Source of the DNA: CAYFZR01 sp046760505 [NCBI: Candidatus Hydrothermarchaeota archaeon] | Lineage (GTDB): Archaea > CAYFZR01 | Reading direction: 5' to 3' | Assembly (NCBI GenBank): GCA_046760505.1 | Contig: JBHIEG010000008.1 | Coordinates: forward strand, 1-64,000 | Length of the DNA stretch: 64,000 nt | Shown here: positions 36,760 to 45,703 of the stretch, piece by piece | Numbering within the stretch: position 1 is the stretch's first letter | How the letters are laid out: each line of letters opens with the position of its first letter | Notes under the pieces: model-generated | The model's input: the letters and a program-made list of their open reading frames with translations, nothing else | Told to the model about the DNA's origin: nothing | The model's database searches: none | Made by a program: the position numbers and the translations under genes

Positions 36760-37875
36760 CTTTAGAATTTCGTAATTTCTTATCCCGGCGTCAGCGATTT
36801 TCTTTTCTAGCGGCAGTTTTTCATCATCCCTGTACAATCCGTAGTTCTTCAAAGAATGTCCAACATGAGGCGAGATGGCATAAATCAAATCCCTTATCCT
36901 ATTCTTCTTATCAGACTCCAATTCAATTTCTATTCCGTTATCCAAATCCTGAATCAACAGTCTTACCAGATCATCATCTTCTTTTGGCTTTACGTCTTCC
37001 ACGATTTCCAATTTCTCCAGTTTTCCCATCCATATGTAACTCAATTCTATGCTTACTTTCTCGAGATTATCTTGTGTATCTAGTTTTGCGTGGATTACTT
37101 GAGTCTCATTTGGATCAATTTTCTTGATTTCCCATTTCTGGTGATGAGTTTGAAAATCATTCATGGATGGAAGGTCTATTTTTATTTTTACATTTTCTGC
37201 ATGGATTTTACCCATATTGGATATTCTTAACTCCAGTGATAAGAAAGATTTCTCGACATAGGGATATCTCTTGCAGGTGAGAACTAAATTTGGACGCCAT
37301 TTCTCAAGCATACTTATCTTACGTTGCCTTATCTCATGACAGAGGTCTCTTACCTTATCACTCCTTAACGCGACAAAGTAAAAGGCATAAGGTATCCAAT
37401 GATTTTTGATCGCGCAATCCAAAACGAGTTTTCTCTCTTGAGCCCAACCTTCAATAACTGATTCATAAGGTATTGAAATCAGGAGATCATCTGCCTTGAA
37501 TAATAAATGATCTTCTTCCAGTTGGAAATATCCTTTCTTCTTTCCTATCCCTGTTAACAGGTATGCCTGATTTTTGTTGGATTTACCATTAAAATTTCGA
37601 AGAAATTTACGCTTTGCCTCATAGATTACATCACCAACCAGATATGGATCCTCATCTAAGATTAAATAATTGTAAACGATTAACTGGTTGTCTCTAATTG
37701 CAGAGATAGCTATTTCATCATTATTACATCTCACAGAGAGAACTTTGTCATAGTTTATGTGATGGGATGTTAAATGTGAATCAAATAAAATACTATCTCT
37801 CATTAGTTCTAGAATGCCGTCTACATAGTTTAAACCTGAATTGAATCTTACATTATACTTCCCATAAGAAATCAT
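36745..37875 (-). CDS. Multidomain protein: PH-like, Ig-like and C-terminal ubiquitin-like domains
   Basis: A 376-residue soluble protein of no family I can name. The N-terminal part has two strand-rich modules; the second (YFQLEEDHLLFKADDLLISIPYESV, then FVALRSDKVRDLCHEI) reads like a PH/GRAM domain. A middle part (about 200-290, LELRISNMGKIHAENVKIKIDLP) looks like an Ig/CARDB-type beta-sandwich. The last 75 residues end [22 protein letters not shown], the ubiquitin-like beta-grasp pattern, without a terminal Gly-Gly. It lies antisense between trpE and trpG. Domain calls are by pattern only. Confidence 0.65.
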   Translation of the reverse strand: MISYGKYNVRFNSGLNYVDGILELMRDSILFDSHLTSHHINYDKVLSVRCNNDEIAISAIRDNQLIVYNYLILDEDPYLVGDVIYEAKRKFLRNFNGKSNKNQAYLLTGIGKKKGYFQLEEDHLLFKADDLLISIPYESVIEGWAQERKLVLDCAIKNHWIPYAFYFVALRSDKVRDLCHEIRQRKISMLEKWRPNLVLTCKRYPYVEKSFLSLELRISNMGKIHAENVKIKIDLPSMNDFQTHHQKWEIKKIDPNETQVIHAKLDTQDNLEKVSIELSYIWMGKLEKLEIVEDVKPKEDDDLVRLLIQDLDNGIEIELESDKKNRIRDLIYAISPHVGHSLKNYGLYRDDEKLPLEKKIADAGIRNYEILKLKSN

Positions 37876-38047
37876 CGTTTTCTCCTACTTAAGAGTAGTA
37901 AATACAAATATAAAAGATTTTTTAAGACATATGTCAGACTACAATCGATATAAAGAAAAATAAGGAACTATTCCCGGGCAAATTTCAAAAAAATCGAATT
38001 ATTCTCATTTTCGACATCTCATACATTTTGCATCACTCTGCGTAAAG

Positions 38048-38057
38048 TATTTATAAT
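38048..38057 (+). promoter_or_regulatory. TATA box of the trpGCBA operon
   Basis: TATTTATAAT stands about 25-30 bases ahead of the probable transcript start near 38080, with CGTAAAG before it. This gives trpGCBA its own promoter despite the separate trpDFE promoter. Confidence 0.5.
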
Positions 38058-38120
38058 TGTAAAATTCTCTTTGTGGAATTATAGGCATTAGTGACTAAAA
38101 ATATACATCAAAGTGATAAC

Positions 38121-38687
38121 ATGCGCATACTGGTAATAGACAACAAGGACAGTTTTGTATATAACCTCGTAGATTACGTCTCTAGTCTAGGCACCCAAGT
38201 TAAGGTAATAGGTAACAAGTTCGACCTTAAGGTAATCGAAGAATTTCGCCCTGATGGAATAGTGATCTCTCCCGGACCAGGTACTCCAGAGGAAACTGGT
38301 AATGTCATTCCTGCTATTAAGAAATATCCCCACATACCTACGCTTGGCGTTTGCTTAGGCCATCAGGCGATAGCGTTAGCTTTTGGAGGGAAAGTAACTA
38401 GGGGAGAAAAACCTGTTCATGGAAAGGCTTCCTTAATCTACCATGATAGAAAAACGATATACAAGGGTCTCCCAAGTCCTTTTCTCGCGGGCAGATATCA
38501 TTCATTGGTTGCTAAAGAACCCATCCCGAAATGTTTGGAAATTTCCGCCTACACAGAAGATTCAGTTATAATGGGTCTAAGGCACAAGGAGTACCCAATC
38601 GAAGGTGTCCAATTTCATCCTGAGAGCGTTCTTACTCCTCTAGGAAAAAAAATAATTCAAAACTTCTTGGATGCAGTTAAATGTTGA
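38121..38687 (+). CDS. trpG: Anthranilate synthase component II (glutamine amidotransferase)
   Basis: TrpG releases ammonia from glutamine for TrpE. The 188-residue class I amidotransferase starts MRILVIDNKDSFVYNLVDY. The nucleophilic cysteine is in LGVCLGHQAIA, and the His/Glu pair in QFHPESV. ATG 38121 follows AAGTGATA; a GTG at 38091 would add ten residues foreign to the family. Its stop overlaps the trpC start. Confidence 0.96.
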   Translation: MRILVIDNKDSFVYNLVDYVSSLGTQVKVIGNKFDLKVIEEFRPDGIVISPGPGTPEETGNVIPAIKKYPHIPTLGVCLGHQAIALAFGGKVTRGEKPVHGKASLIYHDRKTIYKGLPSPFLAGRYHSLVAKEPIPKCLEISAYTEDSVIMGLRHKEYPIEGVQFHPESVLTPLGKKIIQNFLDAVKC

Positions 38688-39403
38688 TGGAAATAATTAA
38701 GAAAAATTACGAAAGGGAAATAATTGAAAGGGAAATACCCGATAGACCGATGAGAAGTCTTAGAAAATCTATAAAAAAAACCAAACCAGTTAAGAAACCA
38801 ATTATAGCTGAAATCAAGCCGAAAGGGCCCGACGAAAAAAAATCCAGAAAAATAGATGTGGAAAAAACCGCTAAAATGTTTGAGAAATATGCGGCAGGTA
38901 TATCTGTACTTACAGAGCCTTTCTTTTTCGATGGAAATATATTTTATTTAAAAGTGGTACATGACACGGTGAGGCTACCTGTGTTAAGGAAAGATTTCAT
39001 ACTTCGTAAAGACCAAATAAGGGAATCAGCATCCCTCTATGCTGATGCCGTTTTATTAATCACCTCCTGCTTAAAAGAAGAATTGGGTAAAATGCTTGAT
39101 GAATGCGATAAATATGGGCTAGAGGCTTTGGTAGAAGTAAAAAATGAAGAAGAAATAGAATTAGCATTGAATTTTGGCTCTAAGATTATCGGAATCAACA
39201 ACCGTGATTTAAACACGCTGGAAATAGATAAAACAAAAACAATTAGGCTGGCAGGTTTGATTCCAAATAATATTACAAAAATAGGGATGAGCGGATATTC
39301 CAATAAAAAAGAAGTCAATGAAGCCTTAAAACACGTTGATGCCCTGCTAATCGGAAAGAGCATAATGGATAATCCCGATAAATTAAGGGAATTAGTAAGC
39401 TAA
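38687..39403 (+). CDS. trpC: Indole-3-glycerol-phosphate synthase
   Basis: TrpC closes the indole ring. The 238-residue TIM barrel has PIIAEIKPKGP, LRKDFI, ALVEVKNEEE and IIGINNRDLNTLEID, covering the catalytic lysines and glutamate. It is on the short side because the N-terminal arm is small, as in thermophilic archaeal enzymes. ATG 38687 overlaps the trpG stop; 38681 is an alternative. Confidence 0.95.
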   Translation: MEIIKKNYEREIIEREIPDRPMRSLRKSIKKTKPVKKPIIAEIKPKGPDEKKSRKIDVEKTAKMFEKYAAGISVLTEPFFFDGNIFYLKVVHDTVRLPVLRKDFILRKDQIRESASLYADAVLLITSCLKEELGKMLDECDKYGLEALVEVKNEEEIELALNFGSKIIGINNRDLNTLEIDKTKTIRLAGLIPNNITKIGMSGYSNKKEVNEALKHVDALLIGKSIMDNPDKLRELVS

Positions 39404-39434
39404 AGGGAGCTGGTAAGTTAAGGGAGTTGATCCA

Positions 39435-40622
39435 ATGATATTACCTAACGAAAAAGGAAAATATGGCGAGTTCGGGGGGAGATTTGTCCCAGAGATTCTT
39501 ATGCCAGCACTTGAAGAACTCGAGGATGCTTTTAAAAAGTGTATGAATGATGAGGAGTTTTTGAGAAAATTAGAATACTATAACAGAGAATTTGGCGGAA
39601 GACCCACACCACTGTACTTCGCTGAGAATTTAACAAGAGAGGCAGGGGGAGCAAAGATATACTTGAAGAGAGAAGATCTGGTTCACGGGGGAGCCCATAA
39701 ATTAAACAATACTCTGGGCCAGGCTTTACTTGCAAAATACATGGGCAAATCCAGGATAATCGCTGAGACAGGGGCCGGACAACATGGTATTGCAACCGCA
39801 ATGGCATCTACCGCGTTAGGAATAAAATCTGAAATTTATATGGGCGAAGAGGACATGGAAAGGCAGAAACTTAACGTATTCAGAATGCAACTGATAGGGG
39901 CCAAGGTTCATGCTGTTAAAAGCGGGTCAAAAACCTTGAAAGATGCTATAAACGAGGCGATAAGGGATTGGGTAACCAACGTTGAGACTACCTACTATAT
40001 GATTGGCTCCGTGGTCGGTCCTCATCCTTATCCGATGATAGTAAGAGAATTTCAAAGAGCCATCGGAAGGGAAACCAAGGAACAAATTCTGAAAAAAGAA
40101 GGGAGAATGCCGGATGTGATAGTCGCCTGTGTTGGAGGAGGAAGCAATGCAATGGGAATTTTTTACGATTTCACCGAGGAAAACACCAGATTGATCGGTG
40201 TGGAAGCAGGTGGTCTGGGAATAAAAACAGGGAAACATTCCGCCAGCCTGTGCGCTGGAGAATACGGTGAACTTCACGGAGCCCTAACCTATATCCTTCA
40301 GGATGAATACGGGCAGATCCAGATCTCCCACAGCATATCCGCAGGCCTAGACTATCCAGGCGTGGGTCCGGAGCTTTCATATTTGAAGGATATTAAGCGG
40401 GTAGAGACAGTAAATGTACTGGACAACGAAGCACTGAAGGGTTTTCAGCTTTTGTGTAAGACTGAGGGAATATTACCCGCATTAGAACCTGCTCATGCCA
40501 TATACTATGCGTTTAATCTTGCCAAAAATATGGATGAAGACGAAATAATCGTTGTTAACTTATCAGGAAGGGGAGACAAAGATGTGGACACAGTAGCCCA
40601 TGCCTTGGGGGTCTCACTATGA
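39435..40622 (+). CDS. trpB: Tryptophan synthase beta chain (TrpB1 type)
   Basis: TrpB joins indole and serine using PLP. The 395-residue protein has [15 protein letters not shown], the PLP lysine in [21 protein letters not shown] and [11 protein letters not shown], matching the canonical TrpB1 that pairs with TrpA rather than the long TrpB2. It overlaps trpA by 4 bases. Confidence 0.97.
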   Translation: MILPNEKGKYGEFGGRFVPEILMPALEELEDAFKKCMNDEEFLRKLEYYNREFGGRPTPLYFAENLTREAGGAKIYLKREDLVHGGAHKLNNTLGQALLAKYMGKSRIIAETGAGQHGIATAMASTALGIKSEIYMGEEDMERQKLNVFRMQLIGAKVHAVKSGSKTLKDAINEAIRDWVTNVETTYYMIGSVVGPHPYPMIVREFQRAIGRETKEQILKKEGRMPDVIVACVGGGSNAMGIFYDFTEENTRLIGVEAGGLGIKTGKHSASLCAGEYGELHGALTYILQDEYGQIQISHSISAGLDYPGVGPELSYLKDIKRVETVNVLDNEALKGFQLLCKTEGILPALEPAHAIYYAFNLAKNMDEDEIIVVNLSGRGDKDVDTVAHALGVSL

Positions 40623-41419
40623 AGGTCTTTGAGGAACTGAAAGAAAGACATGAGGGCGGACTAATAGGCTTCATCACCCTCGGAGACCCGCATCCATCCA
40701 TGACTCTAGATATAGTTAATTCTTTGAATGTAGATCTGATTGAACTGGGAATCCCATTTTCTGATCCAATTGCAGATGGTCCAACCATACAGAAGTCCTC
40801 GCAACGAGCACTAAATGCTTATATGAATCCTGATATGGCTTTTGAGATTGCTGAGGAAATAGAATTGACAAAAGTATTTCTGACGTACTACAACATAATT
40901 TTAAGGCGTGGAATAGAGAAATTTTTCTCTGATTGCGCAAGAGTCAATGTTGATGGAGTTATAATCCCCAACCTACCCATAGAGGAATCTTACGATGTTC
41001 TCAAATATTCAAAAGAATACGATGTAGACCTGATATACTTGGTGGCGCCAACGACAACAAAAGAACGCTTAAAAAAGATCTTAAAGGAGGCAAGAGGGTT
41101 CTTATACCTAGTATCGAGATTTGGCGTGACAGGAGAAAGAGAGGAACTTTCCGATATAACAAGAAATCTCATACATCGGATAAGTGATTCTACTAGGGAG
41201 AATATTCCCCTAGCGGTCGGATTTGGAATATCTAAGCCTCAACACGTTTATGAAGTTATCAAAAGCGGAGCCGATGCCGCCATAGTGGGAAGCGCATTCG
41301 TTAGCGTAATAGAGAGGAATCTGAATGACAAGGAAAATATGCTTGAAGAACTTTCGAACTTGTCAAAATCTTTAAAAGAGGCTGCCGTAAAAGGATACAG
41401 GGATAGAAATAAAAAGTAA
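40619..41419 (+). CDS. trpA: Tryptophan synthase alpha chain
   Basis: TrpA cleaves indole-3-glycerol phosphate to indole, which passes to TrpB. The 266-residue TIM barrel has [19 protein letters not shown] (catalytic Glu and Asp), PNLPIEE and [10 protein letters not shown] with the phosphate site. Last gene of trpGCBA, followed by a hairpin and T run at 41418-41443. Confidence 0.96.
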   Translation: MKVFEELKERHEGGLIGFITLGDPHPSMTLDIVNSLNVDLIELGIPFSDPIADGPTIQKSSQRALNAYMNPDMAFEIAEEIELTKVFLTYYNIILRRGIEKFFSDCARVNVDGVIIPNLPIEESYDVLKYSKEYDVDLIYLVAPTTTKERLKKILKEARGFLYLVSRFGVTGEREELSDITRNLIHRISDSTRENIPLAVGFGISKPQHVYEVIKSGADAAIVGSAFVSVIERNLNDKENMLEELSNLSKSLKEAAVKGYRDRNKK

Positions 41420-41443
41420 TGCTGAAAAAAGACTAGCATTTTT
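41418..41443 (+). terminator. Hairpin/T-run terminator after trpA
   Basis: AATGCT (41418-41423) pairs with AGCATT (41435-41440) around an 11-base A-rich loop, and a short T run follows. It overlaps the stop codon of the convergent gene at 41433. Confidence 0.4.
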
Positions 41444-42032
41444 CTCCTATTTTTCTTCCGTATTCGATTCCTGCTTTGACTGTTTTGAACAATTTTTCCC
41501 CAAAATCTCCGTAGCTTTCCAATAGAACCTTACTGATTGTTTCTTCATTGATAGATGGGAGAGAAAGAGAAACAGCCATGCCGAACAAGAACATGTTTCG
41601 AACCTTCGGTATATCCTCAATGTCTTTCATTGCCTCGTTTGTATCCACAAGAACAAGTCTAATCTTTTTTTTCTTGGCCTCATCTTTCACATCATTGAGC
41701 CAGTACTTCGATATTGGCGATGATGTATCTATAATTGCACAGCCACCCTCCGTCATCTCCTGAATGGAGTAGGCAGGTCTCCCGACGGGATCAATCATTA
41801 TCAGGGTTTCTGCACCCTCGGTTCTTTCAGTTGTGGCAATGGAAAACTTTTCCTCTCCAGTACCAAGAAACGGGGGAATCAACAATTTTCTCCCTACGGC
41901 TCCACCAGATTGAGGTTGAATTCTTCCAACAAGTTCATATCCTTCTTCTGCCATGACTTTAGCCATTATTTGAGTTATGTGAGTAAAACCACTTCCTTTG
42001 CTTCCAATTACAACTATATCTTTCCTTGACAT
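41433..42032 (-). CDS. 2-oxoacid:ferredoxin oxidoreductase gamma-like subunit (IorB/PorG-type)
   Basis: A 199-residue protein with the gamma-subunit opening VIGSKGSGFTHITQIMAKVMAEEGYELVGRIQPQSGGAVG. This Rossmann-like domain in pyruvate and indolepyruvate oxidoreductases helps form the active site with the thiamine subunits. It ends the four-gene cluster 41433-44738 (gap of 4 bases to the HdrD-like gene). Substrate class is unknown. Confidence 0.82.
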   Translation of the reverse strand: MSRKDIVVIGSKGSGFTHITQIMAKVMAEEGYELVGRIQPQSGGAVGRKLLIPPFLGTGEEKFSIATTERTEGAETLIMIDPVGRPAYSIQEMTEGGCAIIDTSSPISKYWLNDVKDEAKKKKIRLVLVDTNEAMKDIEDIPKVRNMFLFGMAVSLSLPSINEETISKVLLESYGDFGEKLFKTVKAGIEYGRKIGEKC

Positions 42033-42036
42033 ACCA

Positions 42037-43176
42037 TCACTTCCTCAGCACCGTTGGTAAAGCAGTCTCCACAATTTCAGGCAGTGTGATAACATCCATT
42101 TCAACTTGAGCCTCTTTCACTCCATCTCTTAGATTCTTTTTGCAGAGTGGACAGGTGGTAACTATTGTAGTGGCATCAGTCTTCTTTGCCTGCATCACCC
42201 TAAGCCATGCAAGCCCCTTCATAGCCTCTCTCCGATGCAGTCTTAGAGATCCACCACAGCACCTTGTAAACCTCCCTTTTCTCAGCATTTCTTTCAGTCT
42301 CAATTTAGGTATTTTCCTAAGTACTTTCCTTGGTTCTTCAATTACCTTTAAAGGTCCGGTGACCAAGTGGCAGGAGTCATGATAAGTTACAAGCCTATCC
42401 ACGGGATTCTTAAACTCGAATACATTTTCCTCTAGGGCTCTAGCCATGATCTCAGAGTAGTGGAAGACCTCATAACTGGCGTCTCCTACTATGTACCCGT
42501 AGTCATGATCGAGGACCAAGTAACAGGTGGGACATAGAGTAACCACGAAATCAGGCTCATACTTCTCAAGATTTTCCACATTCTTTTTTGCCATTTCATC
42601 CACATCATTGTCGTGCACCCCGGCTCTTATCAAGATGGAGGTGCAACATGCTTCATCTTTAAATGCTTCCACATCCAAACCTATCATTTTCATTGTCTTG
42701 AGAGCAGCGATAGAAGAGTCAATGTCTTCGTAACTCATTACACAACCAGTAAATAGTAATCCCTTTCCGAAAAGATCTTTGCATGCAGAAGTAGATTCCA
42801 AGTCTACTTTTACCTTTTTTACCCAGTCCAGTCTCTTCTCCCTGTCGAAACCATATTTCTTCGGGTACGGATTTCCTCTTTCCATGAGATCATTCTTTAT
42901 TTCCAGGAGTCTTGGAATCGGTTTGTAAGTTCTTACGTCTTCAATCAGAGGAAATCCCGCGATTGCATAGGGGCATGAAACTTCACACGAATTGCAGTTC
43001 ATGCAGTAGGTTATCACTTCGTTCGCCTTCTCGTATTCGCCTATTCGCATATAGGTGTGCATGAGTCTCTTTGGTATGTCCACTGGACAGCGAACCTGGC
43101 ACATGGTGCATCCCACGCACTTTTTATGATATTCCATGATCTGCTCTGGAGTAAGGATTCTGCCTATGATGCTCAT
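42037..43176 (-). CDS. HdrD-like Fe-S protein (two ferredoxin motifs plus two CCG domains)
   Basis: A 379-residue protein with two [4Fe-4S] motifs (CVGCTMCQVRCP and CMNCNSCEVSCP), then two CCG domains (GCVMSYED with CCTSILIRAG, and SCHLVTGP with CCGGSLRLH, plus CPTC and CPLC). This is the HdrD/GlpC-type layout used to pass electrons to a disulfide or quinone-like acceptor. It overlaps the alpha-like gene by 4 bases. In this cluster it likely takes electrons from the thiamine oxidoreductase. Confidence 0.87.
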   Translation of the reverse strand: MSIIGRILTPEQIMEYHKKCVGCTMCQVRCPVDIPKRLMHTYMRIGEYEKANEVITYCMNCNSCEVSCPYAIAGFPLIEDVRTYKPIPRLLEIKNDLMERGNPYPKKYGFDREKRLDWVKKVKVDLESTSACKDLFGKGLLFTGCVMSYEDIDSSIAALKTMKMIGLDVEAFKDEACCTSILIRAGVHDNDVDEMAKKNVENLEKYEPDFVVTLCPTCYLVLDHDYGYIVGDASYEVFHYSEIMARALEENVFEFKNPVDRLVTYHDSCHLVTGPLKVIEEPRKVLRKIPKLRLKEMLRKGRFTRCCGGSLRLHRREAMKGLAWLRVMQAKKTDATTIVTTCPLCKKNLRDGVKEAQVEMDVITLPEIVETALPTVLRK

Positions 43177-44198
43177 ATCACATCCACCTCTAGGAGTTTG
43201 GCGTTAATCTCTTGGAGCGCTCTTTTGGCGCTTCCAACCAGGGGCACATCAGCCATCTCTATGCTTGCTGCCAATGGATCCAAGTTGATAGATATCAGGC
43301 ACTCTGTCTCAAATTTAACCGCAAAAAGGTCCCAAGACATTCCAACCATAAAGGTCACCTCTGCCTCTACAAAAACCCCTGAACTCAGCCCGGTAGATAT
43401 AAAACCCTCTGTTTCTGGAAATTCTGATGCATGTCTAGTGCAGTAAAGACCCACTTCCTTGTTATATTTCTCTTTTAGTATCCTCGCCAGTTCTCTTACC
43501 TCTGTAACTGATTCTTCTCCTAGAACGGATGGCCACCCCGGTAACCCTCTGCGCGCTCTTTCAGCGCCCACTACTCCTTTACCGATGATTATCGCGACGC
43601 TATCAGCCATCTTTAAGTATTCTACCGCCTCTTCGATCCTAGAGGGATCCACATCTCCGGGAACAAAAGGTCGATCCCCTATAACGTTCAAATCTAGACT
43701 AGTTGCTCCCTGCATTGCTAGGTCTTCTGTTATGATTACCGCTACCAGCCTATGTTTGATGATGGTATCCTCAAACGCCTTTTTGATACTGCCAGATAAT
43801 TCAGCAATGCTTCTTGGAACATAAGTGATAACTCCAGATTCCTTTAACACAGTTGGCAGAGAAGCGGTGCACACATAAGATCCTCTCCCGTCTATATCAA
43901 GTCCAACGATAATCACCCCGGGAGTGCCTACCTCTTCTGTTATCAACTGATAAGCCACGTTAACCCCTTTGTCCTTGATAACAGCACAGCCTTTTTTCCC
44001 ACACTGACCTGCTCCAATAATTATGCCAACCGCGTCCGCTTCATTAGAAACAAACAGAACAGGAACGTCAGGTCCTAAGGCTCCATCCATTATCGCATTT
44101 TGAGCGGAATTTAATGGATATCCAGGTAGAAGCGTTACCACATCAGGCTTTATCTCCTTTAAGGTATCCACAATTATGTCGTTTCCAACTTTAAACAT
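43173..44198 (-). CDS. Thiamine-diphosphate oxidoreductase, pyrimidine-binding (alpha-like) subunit
   Basis: A 341-residue protein resembling the N-terminal half of IorA: LLPGYPLNSAQNAIMDG, an NEADAVGIIIGAGQCGKKGCAVIKDKGVN segment with the Glu that activates thiamine, then a C-terminal domain up to 341. The thiamine-binding half is encoded separately next door, whereas IorA is normally one chain. Its ribosome site is GGAGGAAT. The substrate is not known. Confidence 0.8.
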   Translation of the reverse strand: MFKVGNDIIVDTLKEIKPDVVTLLPGYPLNSAQNAIMDGALGPDVPVLFVSNEADAVGIIIGAGQCGKKGCAVIKDKGVNVAYQLITEEVGTPGVIIVGLDIDGRGSYVCTASLPTVLKESGVITYVPRSIAELSGSIKKAFEDTIIKHRLVAVIITEDLAMQGATSLDLNVIGDRPFVPGDVDPSRIEEAVEYLKMADSVAIIIGKGVVGAERARRGLPGWPSVLGEESVTEVRELARILKEKYNKEVGLYCTRHASEFPETEGFISTGLSSGVFVEAEVTFMVGMSWDLFAVKFETECLISINLDPLAASIEMADVPLVGSAKRALQEINAKLLEVDVI

Positions 44199-44210
44199 AA
44201 CATTCCTCCA

Positions 44211-44738
44211 TTATAGCGAAAGACAATTTGCAATGATTAATTTCGTTCCCGGGATCTCTTTTGCATCTTTACATGCTTTTTCTAGTTCTTTATGGTCATA
44301 TACTGCCCTACAGTAAGGTAAATTTAGTGCTTTTCCCAATGCTTCGTAGTTTATTCCTAAAGATGTTGGAGTTATCCGTTGTCCTCCAGTCATGCTCCAA
44401 GAAGAATCGTTTAATACAATTACGGTTAATCTTTTGACTTTATCCGGATTCATGGCAGCGGTGATCAAAGAATTGAAGTGTAATCCAAAGCCACCATCGC
44501 CAACTATACAAAATATTTCCCCTTTAAAATTGTCATTAACTAAACTGTGACCCATTGCCACAGAAAGAGAGCCGCCAAGAGCTCCAGAACCACCGATGTA
44601 TTGTCTTTTGGGTATCCCACACATCAAAGATGCTATTGTATTGTCGCCAAGATCTACACAAACCCCGTCTTCATGATCCATCGCCTCAACCAATCCGACG
44701 AGGATATCGGGCATTTTTTGAAGTTTCTTTGCTTGCAT
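44211..44738 (-). CDS. Thiamine-diphosphate-binding (beta-like) subunit
   Basis: A 175-residue protein with the thiamine-binding motif GDGGFGLHFNSLITAAM and, about 27 residues on, VLNDSSW. It also resembles ComE/sulfopyruvate decarboxylase beta subunits, so decarboxylation without oxidation is an alternative. The neighbouring gamma-like and HdrD-like genes favour an oxidoreductase. A G7 run precedes the ATG as ribosome site. Confidence 0.82.
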   Translation of the reverse strand: MQAKKLQKMPDILVGLVEAMDHEDGVCVDLGDNTIASLMCGIPKRQYIGGSGALGGSLSVAMGHSLVNDNFKGEIFCIVGDGGFGLHFNSLITAAMNPDKVKRLTVIVLNDSSWSMTGGQRITPTSLGINYEALGKALNLPYCRAVYDHKELEKACKDAKEIPGTKLIIANCLSL

Positions 44739-44832
44739 ACATTCCCCCCCTTTGAAGAATGTAACTAAGACTTGGTGATGAAATAAAAAGATTTTCCAAA
44801 AGCCTTATATTCCCATACACCAATCTCGACTC

Positions 44833-45171
44833 ATGGAATGGATCCCGAAGTGGCTGGCAGATGTTTACCTAAAGTTATTCTCAGTATTCGGAACCGAAGA
44901 GTTCTCTACTCAGCTTGCAAAACATCTATTCGAAGATGATCAGGTATTTTTAAAGGCTCTTTCCGAACTGAAAATGAAGGGGTGGATAACACGGGTGAAA
45001 AAAGGGAGATACAAACTGATTGATTTAAAAGAGCTGGTATTTCAAATAACTCCAGAATTATCCATCGAAAACGTGGAAGAAAAGGTCAGAGAACGAAAGA
45101 AAATATCCAATGAATATATGATAAATCTATCATTTGAGATTCACGGGCTAGGGGGCTTGCCATGTACGTAG
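44833..45171 (+). CDS. Winged-helix protein, partner of the nucleotidyltransferase
   Basis: A 112-residue protein with a winged-helix-like stretch (FSTQLAKHLFEDDQVFLKALSELKMKGWITRVKKGRYKL). A CTTATATT box about 25 bases before the ATG (44804-44811) implies leaderless translation. It overlaps the next gene by 10 bases. The pair has the shape of AbiE-type antitoxin/toxin systems, where the winged-helix protein represses the operon, but family membership is not proven. Confidence 0.62.
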   Translation: MEWIPKWLADVYLKLFSVFGTEEFSTQLAKHLFEDDQVFLKALSELKMKGWITRVKKGRYKLIDLKELVFQITPELSIENVEEKVRERKKISNEYMINLSFEIHGLGGLPCT

Positions 45172-45656
45172 AAAAAATTTTATCGATTCTAAAATTATTC
45201 AGAGAAAAGAACATAGACTATGCCCTAGTTGGAGGATTATCCGGCATAATTCACGGAAGCCCCTACACCACTCCAGAGATTGAATTCGTGATATCAACGG
45301 ATCCTAGGAAAATAGAAAAGTATCTTGAAAGACTCGGCTGGAAAAAGGAAAATGATTACTATATTCATAAAACCCTGAAAATACCTCTAAAATTGTACAC
45401 AGACTATAGAGGATTTAATTTAAACAAAAACGTGAAAATAGTCAAGGCTAAGCTAAGGAATAACGAAATAAAGGTTAACTCCCCGGAAGATTATGTGATA
45501 ACTACCGCAAAAGGTGGCTCTCTTGAAGAACTTCATAGAGGTATAGCAGTTCTTATTGCAAACAAAAAATCATTGGACAGAGATTACCTGATCAGAAGAG
45601 CAGGTGAAGAAGGAGTTAAGGAAAGAATCTTGTTCATTTTGAATAAAATTTTGTAG
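45162..45656 (+). CDS. Nucleotidyltransferase-fold protein (altered metal motif)
   Basis: A 164-residue protein with the nucleotidyltransferase opening YALVGGLSGIIHGSPYTTPEIEFVI. The GG is intact, but the two metal-binding acidic residues are Glu-x-Glu (E-I-E) where this fold normally has Asp-x-Asp. Activity may be altered or lost. It is co-transcribed with the winged-helix gene and may be the toxin-like member of the pair. Confidence 0.7.
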   Translation: MYVEKILSILKLFREKNIDYALVGGLSGIIHGSPYTTPEIEFVISTDPRKIEKYLERLGWKKENDYYIHKTLKIPLKLYTDYRGFNLNKNVKIVKAKLRNNEIKVNSPEDYVITTAKGGSLEELHRGIAVLIANKKSLDRDYLIRRAGEEGVKERILFILNKIL

Positions 45657-45703
45657 GATTGATTACACTTATTTGCTTCCAGTAAATTTTGTTCTTAACT
45701 TAA

